From NCBI GenBank assembly GCA_003577165.1, contig QEUM01000004.1:62001-126000 (forward strand): a stretch of DNA of 64,000 nt. The letters are read 5' to 3'. Both the position numbers and the translations under genes were made by a program. The DNA comes from Armatimonadota bacterium (GTDB lineage: Bacteria > Armatimonadota > Fimbriimonadia > Fimbriimonadales > ATM1). The notes under the pieces were generated by a model. That model ran no database searches and had not been told where the DNA came from. It was given only the letters and a program-made list of their open reading frames with translations. Below, in pieces: positions 1 to 7,559 of this stretch (position 1 is the stretch's first letter; the number at the start of each line of letters is the position of its first letter).

Positions 1-129
1 GTGGAGAAGTACAAGTCCGGCAAGGCGGGCGTCCTGGGGTTCCTCGTGGGCCAGGTCATGCAGAAGACACGCGGGCGAGCGAACCCGCAGGTCGTGAATA
101 ATCTACTGGTGGAGAAGCTGACCGAATGA
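1..129 (+). CDS. gatB: Aspartyl/glutamyl-tRNA amidotransferase subunit B, C-terminal end (partial)
   Basis: The window opens inside a reading frame whose last 42 residues include [18 protein letters not shown] and the phrase [10 protein letters not shown]. This is the signature of the YqeY-like tail domain of GatB, the subunit that grips tRNA while GatCAB converts Glu-tRNA(Gln) or Asp-tRNA(Asn) to the amide. Only the tail is present; the start lies outside the window. The stop codon overlaps the next start as ATGA, so the TPR gene downstream is probably translationally coupled. The short length makes this family-level recognition rather than proof. Confidence 0.85.
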   Translation: MEKYKSGKAGVLGFLVGQVMQKTRGRANPQVVNNLLVEKLTE

Positions 130-701
130 CCCTGCGGACCCTGTTGCTGCCGGCGGCGTGCTGCCTCACGGCCATCGGATCGGGCCAGCCTGCCTCGACG
201 ACGGCACCCCTCGACAGGACGGAGGGGATCTATGAACTGTACGAGGCGCGGCTTATCGCGCGAACGGAGAGCCTCTTCCACGACGGCCGATTCGAAGAGT
301 GCCTGACCATCCTTCGAATCCAGCACGGCATGAGGCCGGAAGACGCCGACGTGCATTCGCAACTCGTTTGGATGCTGGGCAACTTGGGTCGGCGGGACGA
401 GGCGGCGAGCGAGACGATAGCGTACCGGAGGCGGTACCCAACCTCCCCGGTCGCCTGTGAGGACGAGGCGAAACTCTATCTGCTCGCGAAACAGTTTCGG
501 CGGATTCCGCCGGTGCTCGAACCGGTGATTGAGTCGTCGACCGCGCTCGCAAACTTCGTCATGCTCGCACGGGCCTACGAGGAACTCGGACTGTATCGCA
601 GCGCTCTGCGGGTCTGGGAGTTGCGAGCCGCGAAGATCGGCGACATGCAAAACATCACACTCAATATCGAACGTCTAAAGAAGAAGCTCGCCGGCGGATA
701 G
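126..701 (+). CDS. Secreted TPR-like repeat protein
   Basis: 191 aa. Residues 1-22 form a signal-peptide-like stretch ([19 protein letters not shown]). The rest is predicted helical, with tetratricopeptide-like pairs around residues 40-75 ([14 protein letters not shown] followed by [21 protein letters not shown]) and 130-175 ([22 protein letters not shown]). It is probably exported and used as a protein-protein scaffold; no catalytic motif is visible. Its ATG overlaps the gatB stop and it is followed 24 bp later by the divIVA-like gene. No specific function can be assigned. Confidence 0.7.
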   Translation: MTLRTLLLPAACCLTAIGSGQPASTTAPLDRTEGIYELYEARLIARTESLFHDGRFEECLTILRIQHGMRPEDADVHSQLVWMLGNLGRRDEAASETIAYRRRYPTSPVACEDEAKLYLLAKQFRRIPPVLEPVIESSTALANFVMLARAYEELGLYRSALRVWELRAAKIGDMQNITLNIERLKKKLAGG

Positions 702-725
702 ACCGGCGCGCCAAGGAGGGCGCAA

Positions 726-1181
726 ATGAGCAAGGGCCACATCAAGGCTTTGGACATAGAGAAAAAGGAGTTCTCGACAGGACTTCGCGGCTACAACTCT
801 GCCGAGGTCGACGCTTTTCTTGAGAGGATCGCCGCGGAAGTGGAGCGCCTTTCGGAAGAGAACGCGAAACTCACGCAAAGGGCGGCGAACGCAGAGGCGG
901 AGTGCCAGAGGCTGCGACTCGTCGAAGAGAAACTTAGAGACGCCTTCGTTCACGCGCAGACCGCCGCGGACGAGATCAAGGCGTCGGCGCGGAAGGAGGC
1001 TGAACTGATCCTCCGCGAGGCGGAGGTCGAGCGAGTTCGCATCGCCCAGCAGATCGAGTCGCTGCGGGCCGAGAGGGACGCGTTCGTCGCGCAGCTGCGC
1101 GGCATCACGGAAGCCTTCGCTTCGCGGCTCGATTCAGTCGCTGCGAAGCCTGGTGAGGCGTCTCGGGCCGAGAGTGCCTGA
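726..1181 (+). CDS. DivIVA-domain coiled-coil protein
   Basis: 151 aa. The N-terminal ~50 residues match the DivIVA membrane-curvature domain (ALDIEKKEFSTGLRGYNSAEVDAFL, then ERIAAEVERL). A continuous acidic/basic coiled coil follows to about residue 135. DivIVA/GpsB proteins oligomerise at negatively curved membrane, such as septum and poles, and recruit division or envelope partners. The length is close to Bacillus DivIVA. It is preceded by a ribosome-binding site (AAGGAGG, ending 7 nt before the ATG) and is directly followed by a DUF167 gene. DivIVA and DUF167/YggU-type genes are often near each other in Gram-positives. Confidence 0.88.
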   Translation: MSKGHIKALDIEKKEFSTGLRGYNSAEVDAFLERIAAEVERLSEENAKLTQRAANAEAECQRLRLVEEKLRDAFVHAQTAADEIKASARKEAELILREAEVERVRIAQQIESLRAERDAFVAQLRGITEAFASRLDSVAAKPGEASRAESA

Positions 1182-1446
1182 GGCCACTTTGGACGTCCGG
1201 GTGCATCCCCGGGCCTCGAGGGCAAGGCTCGAGCTTCGGGATGGCTTGCTGCATGCGTACGTTACGAGCCCTCCGGTCGAGGGGGCAGCGAACGAGGACG
1301 TGATCCGGCTGGTCTCTCGCTGTCTCGGCGTCGCCCCGAGCCGGCTGGCGCTCCGTTCGGGATCAAGGTCACGCAACAAGTCGCTCGTCGTTTCTGGTAT
1401 GACTCAGTCCAGCCTGGAGAAGAAACTGGAGGAGCAACTGTTATGA
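1153..1446 (+). CDS. DUF167 / YggU family protein
   Basis: 97 aa from a GTG at 1153. The core reads LDVRVHPRASRARLELRDG then AYVTSPPVEGAANEDVIRLV, and ends with the conserved SRNKSLVVSG stretch of the DUF167 (YggU) fold, a small alpha/beta protein of unknown role. The length is typical. The start region overlaps the DivIVA gene by 29 bp. A second in-frame GTG at 1174 would reduce the overlap to 8 bp and is equally plausible. The stop overlaps the next start as ATGA, so these genes form one transcript. Confidence 0.85.
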   Translation: MRRLGPRVPEATLDVRVHPRASRARLELRDGLLHAYVTSPPVEGAANEDVIRLVSRCLGVAPSRLALRSGSRSRNKSLVVSGMTQSSLEKKLEEQLL

Positions 1447-1823
1447 GAAGGTTCATGTTGTGCGTTGTCGGGATCGCGACGATTTCGCTCGCCTTGGCAA
1501 TCAACCCGCCGGTGCGGTTGGGTCAGCTCCGCGACTGCGATCGATTGATCATCAAGTACGAAGGCCACGAGGACATAGAGTTGTTCACGAAGGACTCCGT
1601 CCGCAGTATCCTCCGTTACATCGACGTGGACTCGTCGTCGGCCAATCGAACGTCTGCCGGCAAGCCCGCGTTCACGTTGGTCTTCTACAGGGGTTACTCC
1701 GAGAAGCCGACCGAAACGCTCTGGGTGGACAAAGCCGGACAGTGGGGATTTCACAAGGTCCGAACGGTCTACGGACAGAAGCGCGACCTGGTCGAGAAAC
1801 TCGAAAAGCTCTTCAAGCAGTAG
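1443..1823 (+). CDS. Small secreted protein of unknown function
   Basis: 126 aa. Residues 1-20 are a signal peptide (RRFMLCVVGIATISLALA). The mature part alternates short strands and helices (DCDRLIIKYEG, PAFTLVFYRGYSEKP) and ends in a Lys/Glu-rich helix. No known family or catalytic motif is recognised. It is the last gene of the + strand gatB/DivIVA/DUF167 run, coupled by an ATGA overlap, and it converges on the DUF1844 gene with only 5 bp between them. Confidence 0.6.
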   Translation: MRRFMLCVVGIATISLALAINPPVRLGQLRDCDRLIIKYEGHEDIELFTKDSVRSILRYIDVDSSSANRTSAGKPAFTLVFYRGYSEKPTETLWVDKAGQWGFHKVRTVYGQKRDLVEKLEKLFKQ

Positions 1824-1828
1824 CCGGA

Positions 1829-2146
1829 CTACGCTTCGGAGCCCTCGTCCTTCGGCTGCGCATCCTTCTGGCGAACGAAGTTGATTCTGAGGTTGCTCAG
1901 GAGGGCTTGAATCTGGCGACGTTCGTCGTCAGTTAGCTTCGGGTCGAGAGCCTCCGCCAATTGAGCCGCGACGTCGATGGCAAGCCTCGCCTCTGCCATG
2001 TCGGTGGCGGGCTGGCGCGTGAGGGGGTCGGGCTGGAGTCCCATCTTCACCCAGGCGATGTCGACCAGGGCGTAGAGCGCGCTCGCAACGAGATCATAGA
2101 CGCTAACCGGTTCGGGCTGCTTTTCCTCTTTTTCTTCCCTTTCCAT
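1829..2146 (-). CDS. DUF1844 family protein
   Basis: 105 aa. A charged N-terminus (MEREEKEEKQPEPVSVYDLV) precedes a helical core with WVKMGLQPDP, ARLAIDVAAQLAEAL and LTDDERRQIQALLSNLRINF. This is the pattern of DUF1844, a small helical family found in many phyla and of unknown function. Its start lies 44 bp inside the upstream nfo frame, so it is likely translated by coupling as the last gene of the minus-strand operon beginning at 9614. It converges on the + strand gene ending at 1823. Confidence 0.8.
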   Translation of the reverse strand: MEREEKEEKQPEPVSVYDLVASALYALVDIAWVKMGLQPDPLTRQPATDMAEARLAIDVAAQLAEALDPKLTDDERRQIQALLSNLRINFVRQKDAQPKDEGSEA

Positions 2147-2993
2147 CGCCTGACCCCAAGTAGGATTTTAGACGACCGACATTCGTTTCGTGCATGGTCT
2201 CAGCGTCGGGAGTTTCGACAATGATCGGAGCGTGTGCGAGCCTCTGGTCGTTCACGAGGAGGCGGAAGGCGAGTTCGCCGATCTCTCCCTGACCGATGTG
2301 CGCATGCCGGTCCTTCCGGGAGTTGAACGGTCGGAGCGAGTCGTTCGCGTGGATGACCCTCACTCTGTCAAGGCCGATGATCTTCTGGATCTGTTGAACG
2401 GTTTCCTCGTATGCTTGCTCCGTTCTTAGGTCGTAGCCGGCCGCGAAGAGGTGACAGGTGTCTATGCAGACGACAAGCCGAGAGTTGCCCTTGTTCTTCT
2501 CAATCACATAGGCGAGGTGTTCGAGTTTGTATCCGAGACAGGTGCCTTGGCCTGCGGTCGTTTCCATCGCGAGAGAGACGGACTTCGGAGAATTGGCGAG
2601 AACTTCGCGTGCCGATTTGGCGAGAAGTTCCAGCCCATTCTGTTCGCCTGCGCCCGTGTGGGCGCCCATGTGAGAAACGACATACGGGATTTGAAGCGCG
2701 TGGCATCGCTCCAACTCGGAGGTGAGTGCGCCAATGCTCTTGTTGCGGAGTTCCGTGTCTGCGGCCGCCAGATTCACGAGATACGAGTCATGGGACACCA
2801 GCGCGTCAATCTCGGACTCCTTTCGCGCGGCCAGGAAGGCGTCACGAACATCTTCGGTGATGGCCTTCGCTTTCCATTGCTGCGGGCTGGAGGTGAACAC
2901 TTGGACGGCAGTGCATCCGATCTCCTTGCCCTTGGTCACGGCTTTCGCGAGACCGCCGGATGTCGGCATGTGCGCGCCGATCAACCTTGACAT
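2103..2993 (-). CDS. nfo: Endonuclease IV (AP endonuclease, base excision repair)
   Basis: 296 aa, the usual size. It cleaves the phosphodiester 5' of abasic sites using three metal ions. All nine metal ligands of the E. coli enzyme are present with a shift of one: H68, H108, E144, D178, H181, H215, D228, H230 and E260. The surrounding motifs are ETTAGQG, CIDTCHLFAAGYD and DRHAHIGQG. The tail after about residue 280 is Lys/Arg/Gly-rich and may add DNA affinity. It sits 9 bp after the LURP-one-like gene and overlaps DUF1844 by 44 bp. Confidence 0.96.
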   Translation of the reverse strand: MSRLIGAHMPTSGGLAKAVTKGKEIGCTAVQVFTSSPQQWKAKAITEDVRDAFLAARKESEIDALVSHDSYLVNLAAADTELRNKSIGALTSELERCHALQIPYVVSHMGAHTGAGEQNGLELLAKSAREVLANSPKSVSLAMETTAGQGTCLGYKLEHLAYVIEKNKGNSRLVVCIDTCHLFAAGYDLRTEQAYEETVQQIQKIIGLDRVRVIHANDSLRPFNSRKDRHAHIGQGEIGELAFRLLVNDQRLAHAPIIVETPDAETMHETNVGRLKSYLGSGDGKGRKRGKAARTG

Positions 2994-3002
2994 GGACGGA
3001 AC

Positions 3003-3578
3003 TTACCCTTGCCGGCCTTCGATTGCGGCCAGCAGAACGGCCGCAGCGAGCCCGAGACGGCGGTCGAGGAGCCCGTCTCCTGAGTTTGGAAACTCGATGT
3101 CCATTCGAAAGACGAAAGGATTGAACCTCTGACTGTAGTACGCGACGGGCACGCCGTTGATGTCCGCGTGGAACTTCTGCGGAACTAAGTTGGTCAAGAG
3201 CCTTCTTAAGAGCGCAAGGGCCGTGCTGTCTTCCACGATGCGGCCGATCTCCACGTCGAGATCGTTCATGAGGACCCAGTTGTCTCTCACGAGCGACGAC
3301 CAGCCTTTTCGTTTGAGTGCGCCGACCTTCTGGCCCGATGCTGTGTCGAAGACGTCATAGGCGGCGGAGAAGTCTACGATCTGCCGCGCACGAATGTAAA
3401 GGACCTCGCGCGATTTGGATTCATCGCTGTAGAGGCGTATGTCTTCGCGGAGCCGGAACGCCTTCTGATGCGAGAACGCGACGAGACGATTCGCCGCGTC
3501 GTAAATCCTGAAGTTGGAACCGAACAGCTGCCAGTACTGCTTCTTGAGCAGCAGTTGTCGGGACTCGAAGTTCATCAT
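3003..3578 (-). CDS. LURP-one / scramblase-like beta-barrel protein
   Basis: 191 aa. The sequence is strand-rich with the layout of the LURP-one-related / tubby-like fold: LLLKKQYWQLFGSNFRIYD, then ALKRKGWSSLVRDNWVLMND, DVEIGRIVEDS and a final hydrophobic helix (GLAAAVLLAAIEG). Family members resemble phospholipid scramblases but their bacterial role is unknown. It lies 13 bp downstream of the VWA gene and 9 bp upstream of nfo, so it belongs to the FHA/VWA operon. Either of the two consecutive ATG codons could be the start. Confidence 0.7.
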   Translation of the reverse strand: MMNFESRQLLLKKQYWQLFGSNFRIYDAANRLVAFSHQKAFRLREDIRLYSDESKSREVLYIRARQIVDFSAAYDVFDTASGQKVGALKRKGWSSLVRDNWVLMNDLDVEIGRIVEDSTALALLRRLLTNLVPQKFHADINGVPVAYYSQRFNPFVFRMDIEFPNSGDGLLDRRLGLAAAVLLAAIEGRQG

Positions 3579-3591
3579 CCGATCTGCGGCC

Positions 3592-4944
3592 TCAGTTCTG
3601 CGACTTCTTACCCTGGTCGAGCGATGTCATCGTGCCGATGAGCGTCTTCTCGACTTGGCCTGTGTTGCCCTGCTGAAGTTCGCGAATCGCTTGCGTGACC
3701 TCTTGCGCTTCTCGAGTGCGCCCATCTTGAATCAGCAGCATTTGCGTTTTCTGCAAGTCGGCGACGGCCATGGCGGCCGTGATCTGGCCCGACTTCAGGC
3801 CCATTACCGTCTTTTCGACGATTCGACTCGCGAGCGAAATCTCGACGAATCGCGCAACCCTCGGATCTTGGGGCACGCTGCACTTCGCCTGATCGGCCGT
3901 GAATTCGATAACGAAGTCGATGTCCACTCGTTCCGTCTTGCCCGTGACTGAATCGTCGTACGTTAGAGTTCCGTTCATCACCCTGTAATGGCCGAGCGGG
4001 TGATTTTGAAACTCTAAGTCCACCGCCACGTCCAACTCGGTGCCCTTCTCCACGTCCGCAAGCGCAATCGTCGTCTCGCGCGTACCGGGCTGGATGTCAT
4101 GTCCGTAGACCTGTCGAAGATTGACCCAGCGAGCCGTTTTGAGGGTCAGAGACAGGTTGCGAGCAGCCACCGTCATCAACTTTTCCAACTCCGCGCGGAA
4201 AACTTCCGGGATCAGTTCCGGCCGTTGAATGAAGTAGTAGTTGCCTCCGCCACGCTTCGCCATCCCCGCCAACAACTCCTCATTGAATTCGTATCCGAAT
4301 CCCAAGAAGGTGGTGGTGATGCCCCTCGACTTGATGTCGCCGACATGGTTCACCAGAGACGTGTAGTCCTTGATGCCCGTCGTAGGATCGCCGTCGGTGA
4401 AGACGACGAGCCTCTCGACGCGTCCGTCAATGTGGGAGTTGAGAATCTGCTGCGCGCCCAAAGCAAGTCCGTCGTAAAGATTCGTCGTGTTCCCCGGCAC
4501 GATTCGATTGATATAGTCTTTGACCAACTGCTTGTCGAGAATCCGCCCCGGCGGCATCAGCACGTCTACGGTTTCCTCAAAGGTGACGATGCTGAGAATG
4601 TCGTCCGGCGATAGCAGATCGATGACGTAGCCGCATGCGCGCTTGACGTAATCCAAGGGCTCGCCTTCCATCGAACCGCTTCGATCGATGACGAGGCACA
4701 AGTTGAGCGGCGTTCTCACTCCGCCGAATCCCTCGCCCGCACCAAGCATCGAGATGAGAAACTGCTCGCGCGCCGGCGCGTTGGCGAGCGCGGCGGGGCG
4801 ACCTGCGATCACGTCCACTTTCAGGCCGTGAATCCCACCCGGTGGTGGCGCACCGCCCATCTGCGTCCGATTGGGATCTCCCAACATCTGCGTCTTGTTC
4901 GGGTCCCCGGTGGGGATCATCTGAGTTCGATTTGGATCGTTCAT
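3592..4944 (-). CDS. VWA-domain protein with N-terminal TQM repeats (candidate FHA ligand)
   Basis: 450 aa, no signal peptide, so probably cytosolic. A von Willebrand factor A domain spans about residues 80-260, with a complete MIDAS metal site: DRSGS at 87-91, Thr153/154 and Asp184 (FTDGDP). A beta-rich region follows to ~375, then a helical tail. The first 30 residues carry three copies of DPN(R/K)TQM, with Thr at 7, 18 and 27, and a further KTQM occurs near residue 402. Thr-Gln in a flexible acidic/basic tail is typical of phosphothreonine sites read by FHA domains, and two FHA proteins lie directly upstream. The start overlaps the FHA gene stop by 4 bp. Function is unknown; phospho-dependent assembly is inference. 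Confidence 0.85.
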   Translation of the reverse strand: MNDPNRTQMIPTGDPNKTQMLGDPNRTQMGGAPPPGGIHGLKVDVIAGRPAALANAPAREQFLISMLGAGEGFGGVRTPLNLCLVIDRSGSMEGEPLDYVKRACGYVIDLLSPDDILSIVTFEETVDVLMPPGRILDKQLVKDYINRIVPGNTTNLYDGLALGAQQILNSHIDGRVERLVVFTDGDPTTGIKDYTSLVNHVGDIKSRGITTTFLGFGYEFNEELLAGMAKRGGGNYYFIQRPELIPEVFRAELEKLMTVAARNLSLTLKTARWVNLRQVYGHDIQPGTRETTIALADVEKGTELDVAVDLEFQNHPLGHYRVMNGTLTYDDSVTGKTERVDIDFVIEFTADQAKCSVPQDPRVARFVEISLASRIVEKTVMGLKSGQITAAMAVADLQKTQMLLIQDGRTREAQEVTQAIRELQQGNTGQVEKTLIGTMTSLDQGKKSQN

Positions 4945-6302
4945 GGTTCTATCCGAAATGTCGTGGATCCGATTCTGACTGTGTCTCCCGGCTTCGCCGT
5001 CGCCTCCTGAATTCGAACGCCGTTCAGCAGAGTTCCGTTCGTGCTTCCCAGATCGCGTACCAGCACACCGCCCTGCGTCAATTGGAGAGACGCGTGCCGG
5101 CGACTCGCGCTCGGGTCGAACGACAAGGTTACACCGGGAGCCTCGCGGCCCAACACTAACTCGGTGAGGCCGATCTCAAATCTCTGGCCCGTAATGGGCC
5201 CGTCCAGCGCGACGAGCGAGAGGCCCGAAGATGTCGGCGCTTGGACGACTGCCGTCGCTGGCTGGGACTGCGGGGGCTGCGATATCGGCTGCATGCCAGG
5301 GATTGGGCCCATCGCCACCGGCGATGCGGACGGGCGCAGGGCGTCTACAGGTCGCGGTGCGATGCTTGGCGCGCCGCGCATCATGAAGCGGAGGCTGTAG
5401 GAGCCGACGTTGATGACGTCGCCGTGATTGAGGAAAGCCTCCGGAACTCGAATTCCGTTCACGCCGATGCCGACCGGCGACCCTCCGTCCACGAGCCGAT
5501 ATCGGCCGCCCCCCCGGACGATGCAAGCGTGCATCGGAGCGATGCTGGGATCGCCGAACAGCGGAATGTGCGCGTTCTCGCTTCGGCCGATGAAGGTGCT
5601 ATGGGCGTCGACGATCCATTCTTTCCCCTCGTTTCTTCCGAGTTCGAGTCGAACCCACGCCTTGCGCGCCATCCGCTCGACGATGCCGACAAAGAGCCCG
5701 ATGAACGCCCCCATGGTGACGCTCGCAGTCGCGCGCGATACTTCGCCGACCTCGCCCATCGTCTCAGATCGCGCGGCGAGGATAAGTTGACCGAAGACCT
5801 CGCCGAGGATGTCGAACGCGGCGCCTCCCATCGCCCCCCCGATAAGCCCGCCGATCATCCCTTGAATTCCTCTTTGCAGCGAGCGGGTGGCGATCCCCTG
5901 CACCATGCCGATCAGCGCGCCGAATGGCAAGAACACGAGCGTCCTCGCCATCATGCGAACCGGAAGCGCGCTTGGATCAGGGGACGGCACGAACACGGCT
6001 GGGCCGAAAAAGAGCGTAGCGAGAACGCCGCCGATCTTGAGACCGATCACCGCGCCGATCGCCCCGAGCAGCAGCCCGCCGATCAATCCCCTTAGCAGGT
6101 GAGCCCGGCTCCCTTGCACCTTCCCGCTGGCTCCGCCGACGGCGAGGCCGATGAATCCGCCCACGGAGAGGCTGAATAACAGTTCCCAACGCGCCCACCC
6201 GGCTTCGTTGAACAGATCGTCCGGCGAAAACGGCTCTGTGATTCCCCAGCCGAGTAAGCCGCCCAAGCCGCCGCAGAGGAAGAGGAAAAAGATCTGGCTC
6301 AT
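4941..6302 (-). CDS. Membrane protein with two C-terminal FHA domains
   Basis: 453 aa. Residues 1 to ~215 hold several glycine-zipper-like hydrophobic segments (LCGGLGGLLGWG, GLIGGLLLGAIGAVIGLKIG, GMIGGLIGGAMGGAAF), giving a multi-pass membrane anchor. FHA domain 1 (about 230-310) has GRS and an SxxxMH site but lacks the usual STNG motif. After a Pro/Gln linker, FHA domain 2 (about 370-453) is canonical, with GRE, SRRHA, STNGTLLNG. FHA domains bind phosphothreonine peptides. It is 3 bp downstream of a second FHA gene and overlaps the VWA gene, so the three probably act together at the membrane. Confidence 0.88.
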   Translation of the reverse strand: MSQIFFLFLCGGLGGLLGWGITEPFSPDDLFNEAGWARWELLFSLSVGGFIGLAVGGASGKVQGSRAHLLRGLIGGLLLGAIGAVIGLKIGGVLATLFFGPAVFVPSPDPSALPVRMMARTLVFLPFGALIGMVQGIATRSLQRGIQGMIGGLIGGAMGGAAFDILGEVFGQLILAARSETMGEVGEVSRATASVTMGAFIGLFVGIVERMARKAWVRLELGRNEGKEWIVDAHSTFIGRSENAHIPLFGDPSIAPMHACIVRGGGRYRLVDGGSPVGIGVNGIRVPEAFLNHGDVINVGSYSLRFMMRGAPSIAPRPVDALRPSASPVAMGPIPGMQPISQPPQSQPATAVVQAPTSSGLSLVALDGPITGQRFEIGLTELVLGREAPGVTLSFDPSASRRHASLQLTQGGVLVRDLGSTNGTLLNGVRIQEATAKPGDTVRIGSTTFRIEP

Positions 6303-6305
6303 GGC

Positions 6306-7559
6306 TTACGCTTCGAAGCGAAGTTCAGCCGAACCCAAGTGGATTCGGTCGCCGGGCTGCAAAGTCGTCTCCCCCTCAATGCGGCTGCCGTTGACGTACG
6401 TCCCATTGCTGCTTCCGACATCCCTTATGATGACCGCATCTCCCTCCCGCCTCACTTCTGCGTGTTTGCGGCTGACCGTCGGGTCTGAGATGAGGATGAC
6501 CCCCTCTCCCGCTTCGCGGCCGAGGAGCACGGCTCCGTCGGGGATTTCAACGGTTGCTCCCTGGACGAGCAGGCGTGGAGCGCTTGGCTTCGGCGTGGGC
6601 GCCGCCGCTCCCGTGGCTCCCACGGGCGCGAACGCCTCATGGGGTAGGGGTTCCGGGCGCTGAGCTCTCGGATCGAACGGCGGTGCCTGTCCTGGAGGCG
6701 CGTCTGCGCCGTCATCGTCACTTTGTGTACCGTCCGGAACACTAACACCGACGCTCCGCAACTTCTCGGCAACCTTGCTCTCGTTCGCCTTGAGCCAGCG
6801 GAACAAGGCGTAAAGCGCCCCGATGCCGATCCCGAGTGCGAGCAGCCAGACGATGGCGTTGGCGACAGGGGACCTCACGCCCTGGTCCGCTCCCTCCGCC
6901 TGACCTCTGCCTGTGCGGCCACCTTTGTCGGCCGCCTGACCCTCCTTCGCCTCGGGTTTGCCTTCGCCTGCCTTGCCGGCAGGGACTGCGACCGCGAGAA
7001 CAGGCGCGGCCTCGTCTCGGTCGAGGGCCAGCGTGTACTTCTGAGGAGTGGTGGCCTTCTTCGTCTTGCCCTCAAGATACTGTACTGAAACGGACACTTC
7101 TCCTGGAGGGACCCCGAAGAACAGGGCTTCTCCGCCCGAGATGAGGGCGGAGGCTGACCAACCCTTAGCTTCGAGCACCGCCATTCCGCCGTCGAGGGGA
7201 TCCGAGCCCTGGGTGGCGTTCACTCGGACCTCGCCGATCCTCCAGATATTGGACTGAATAGTCCAGATACCGGTCTTGACGGAACTGATGTCAGACCAGG
7301 CGACGTTTCCTCGCCCGTCCTTCACCAGTAGAAACCCGCTTTCACCGTCTGGCACGGTGAGCTTGAACGGCTGGTTCTTGAACGCCAGACCATCGGCGGG
7401 CAGCTGGCTCGGCAGCTCTTTCAGGACCCATGCCTCGAACGGTCCGGTCGCGCCAGAGCGCACCTCGATCTCCGCCGCGAAGGCCGCGGAGGTCACTGCC
7501 AGGGCGCTAATTGTCGCCAGCGCCTTCTTGCTCAGGGAACCAGTCATCCTCGTCACCAT
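6306..7559 (-). CDS. Exported/membrane FHA-domain protein
   Basis: 417 aa from the ATG at 7559. This start is chosen because GGGAGGAA lies 8-9 nt upstream and it places a signal peptide at residues 1-28 (ending AVTSAAFA); the open frame runs further upstream into the nnr gene. A beta-rich domain (~30-190) and a Lys/Gly-rich linker are followed by a transmembrane helix (NAIVWLLALGIGIGALYALF) and a C-terminal FHA domain with GRE, SRKHA and SSNGTYVNG. The predicted topology has an outside N-domain and a cytosolic FHA, so it could relay an envelope signal inward. The start overlaps the nnr end by 53 bp. Confidence 0.82.
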   Translation of the reverse strand: MVTRMTGSLSKKALATISALAVTSAAFAAEIEVRSGATGPFEAWVLKELPSQLPADGLAFKNQPFKLTVPDGESGFLLVKDGRGNVAWSDISSVKTGIWTIQSNIWRIGEVRVNATQGSDPLDGGMAVLEAKGWSASALISGGEALFFGVPPGEVSVSVQYLEGKTKKATTPQKYTLALDRDEAAPVLAVAVPAGKAGEGKPEAKEGQAADKGGRTGRGQAEGADQGVRSPVANAIVWLLALGIGIGALYALFRWLKANESKVAEKLRSVGVSVPDGTQSDDDGADAPPGQAPPFDPRAQRPEPLPHEAFAPVGATGAAAPTPKPSAPRLLVQGATVEIPDGAVLLGREAGEGVILISDPTVSRKHAEVRREGDAVIIRDVGSSNGTYVNGSRIEGETTLQPGDRIHLGSAELRFEA

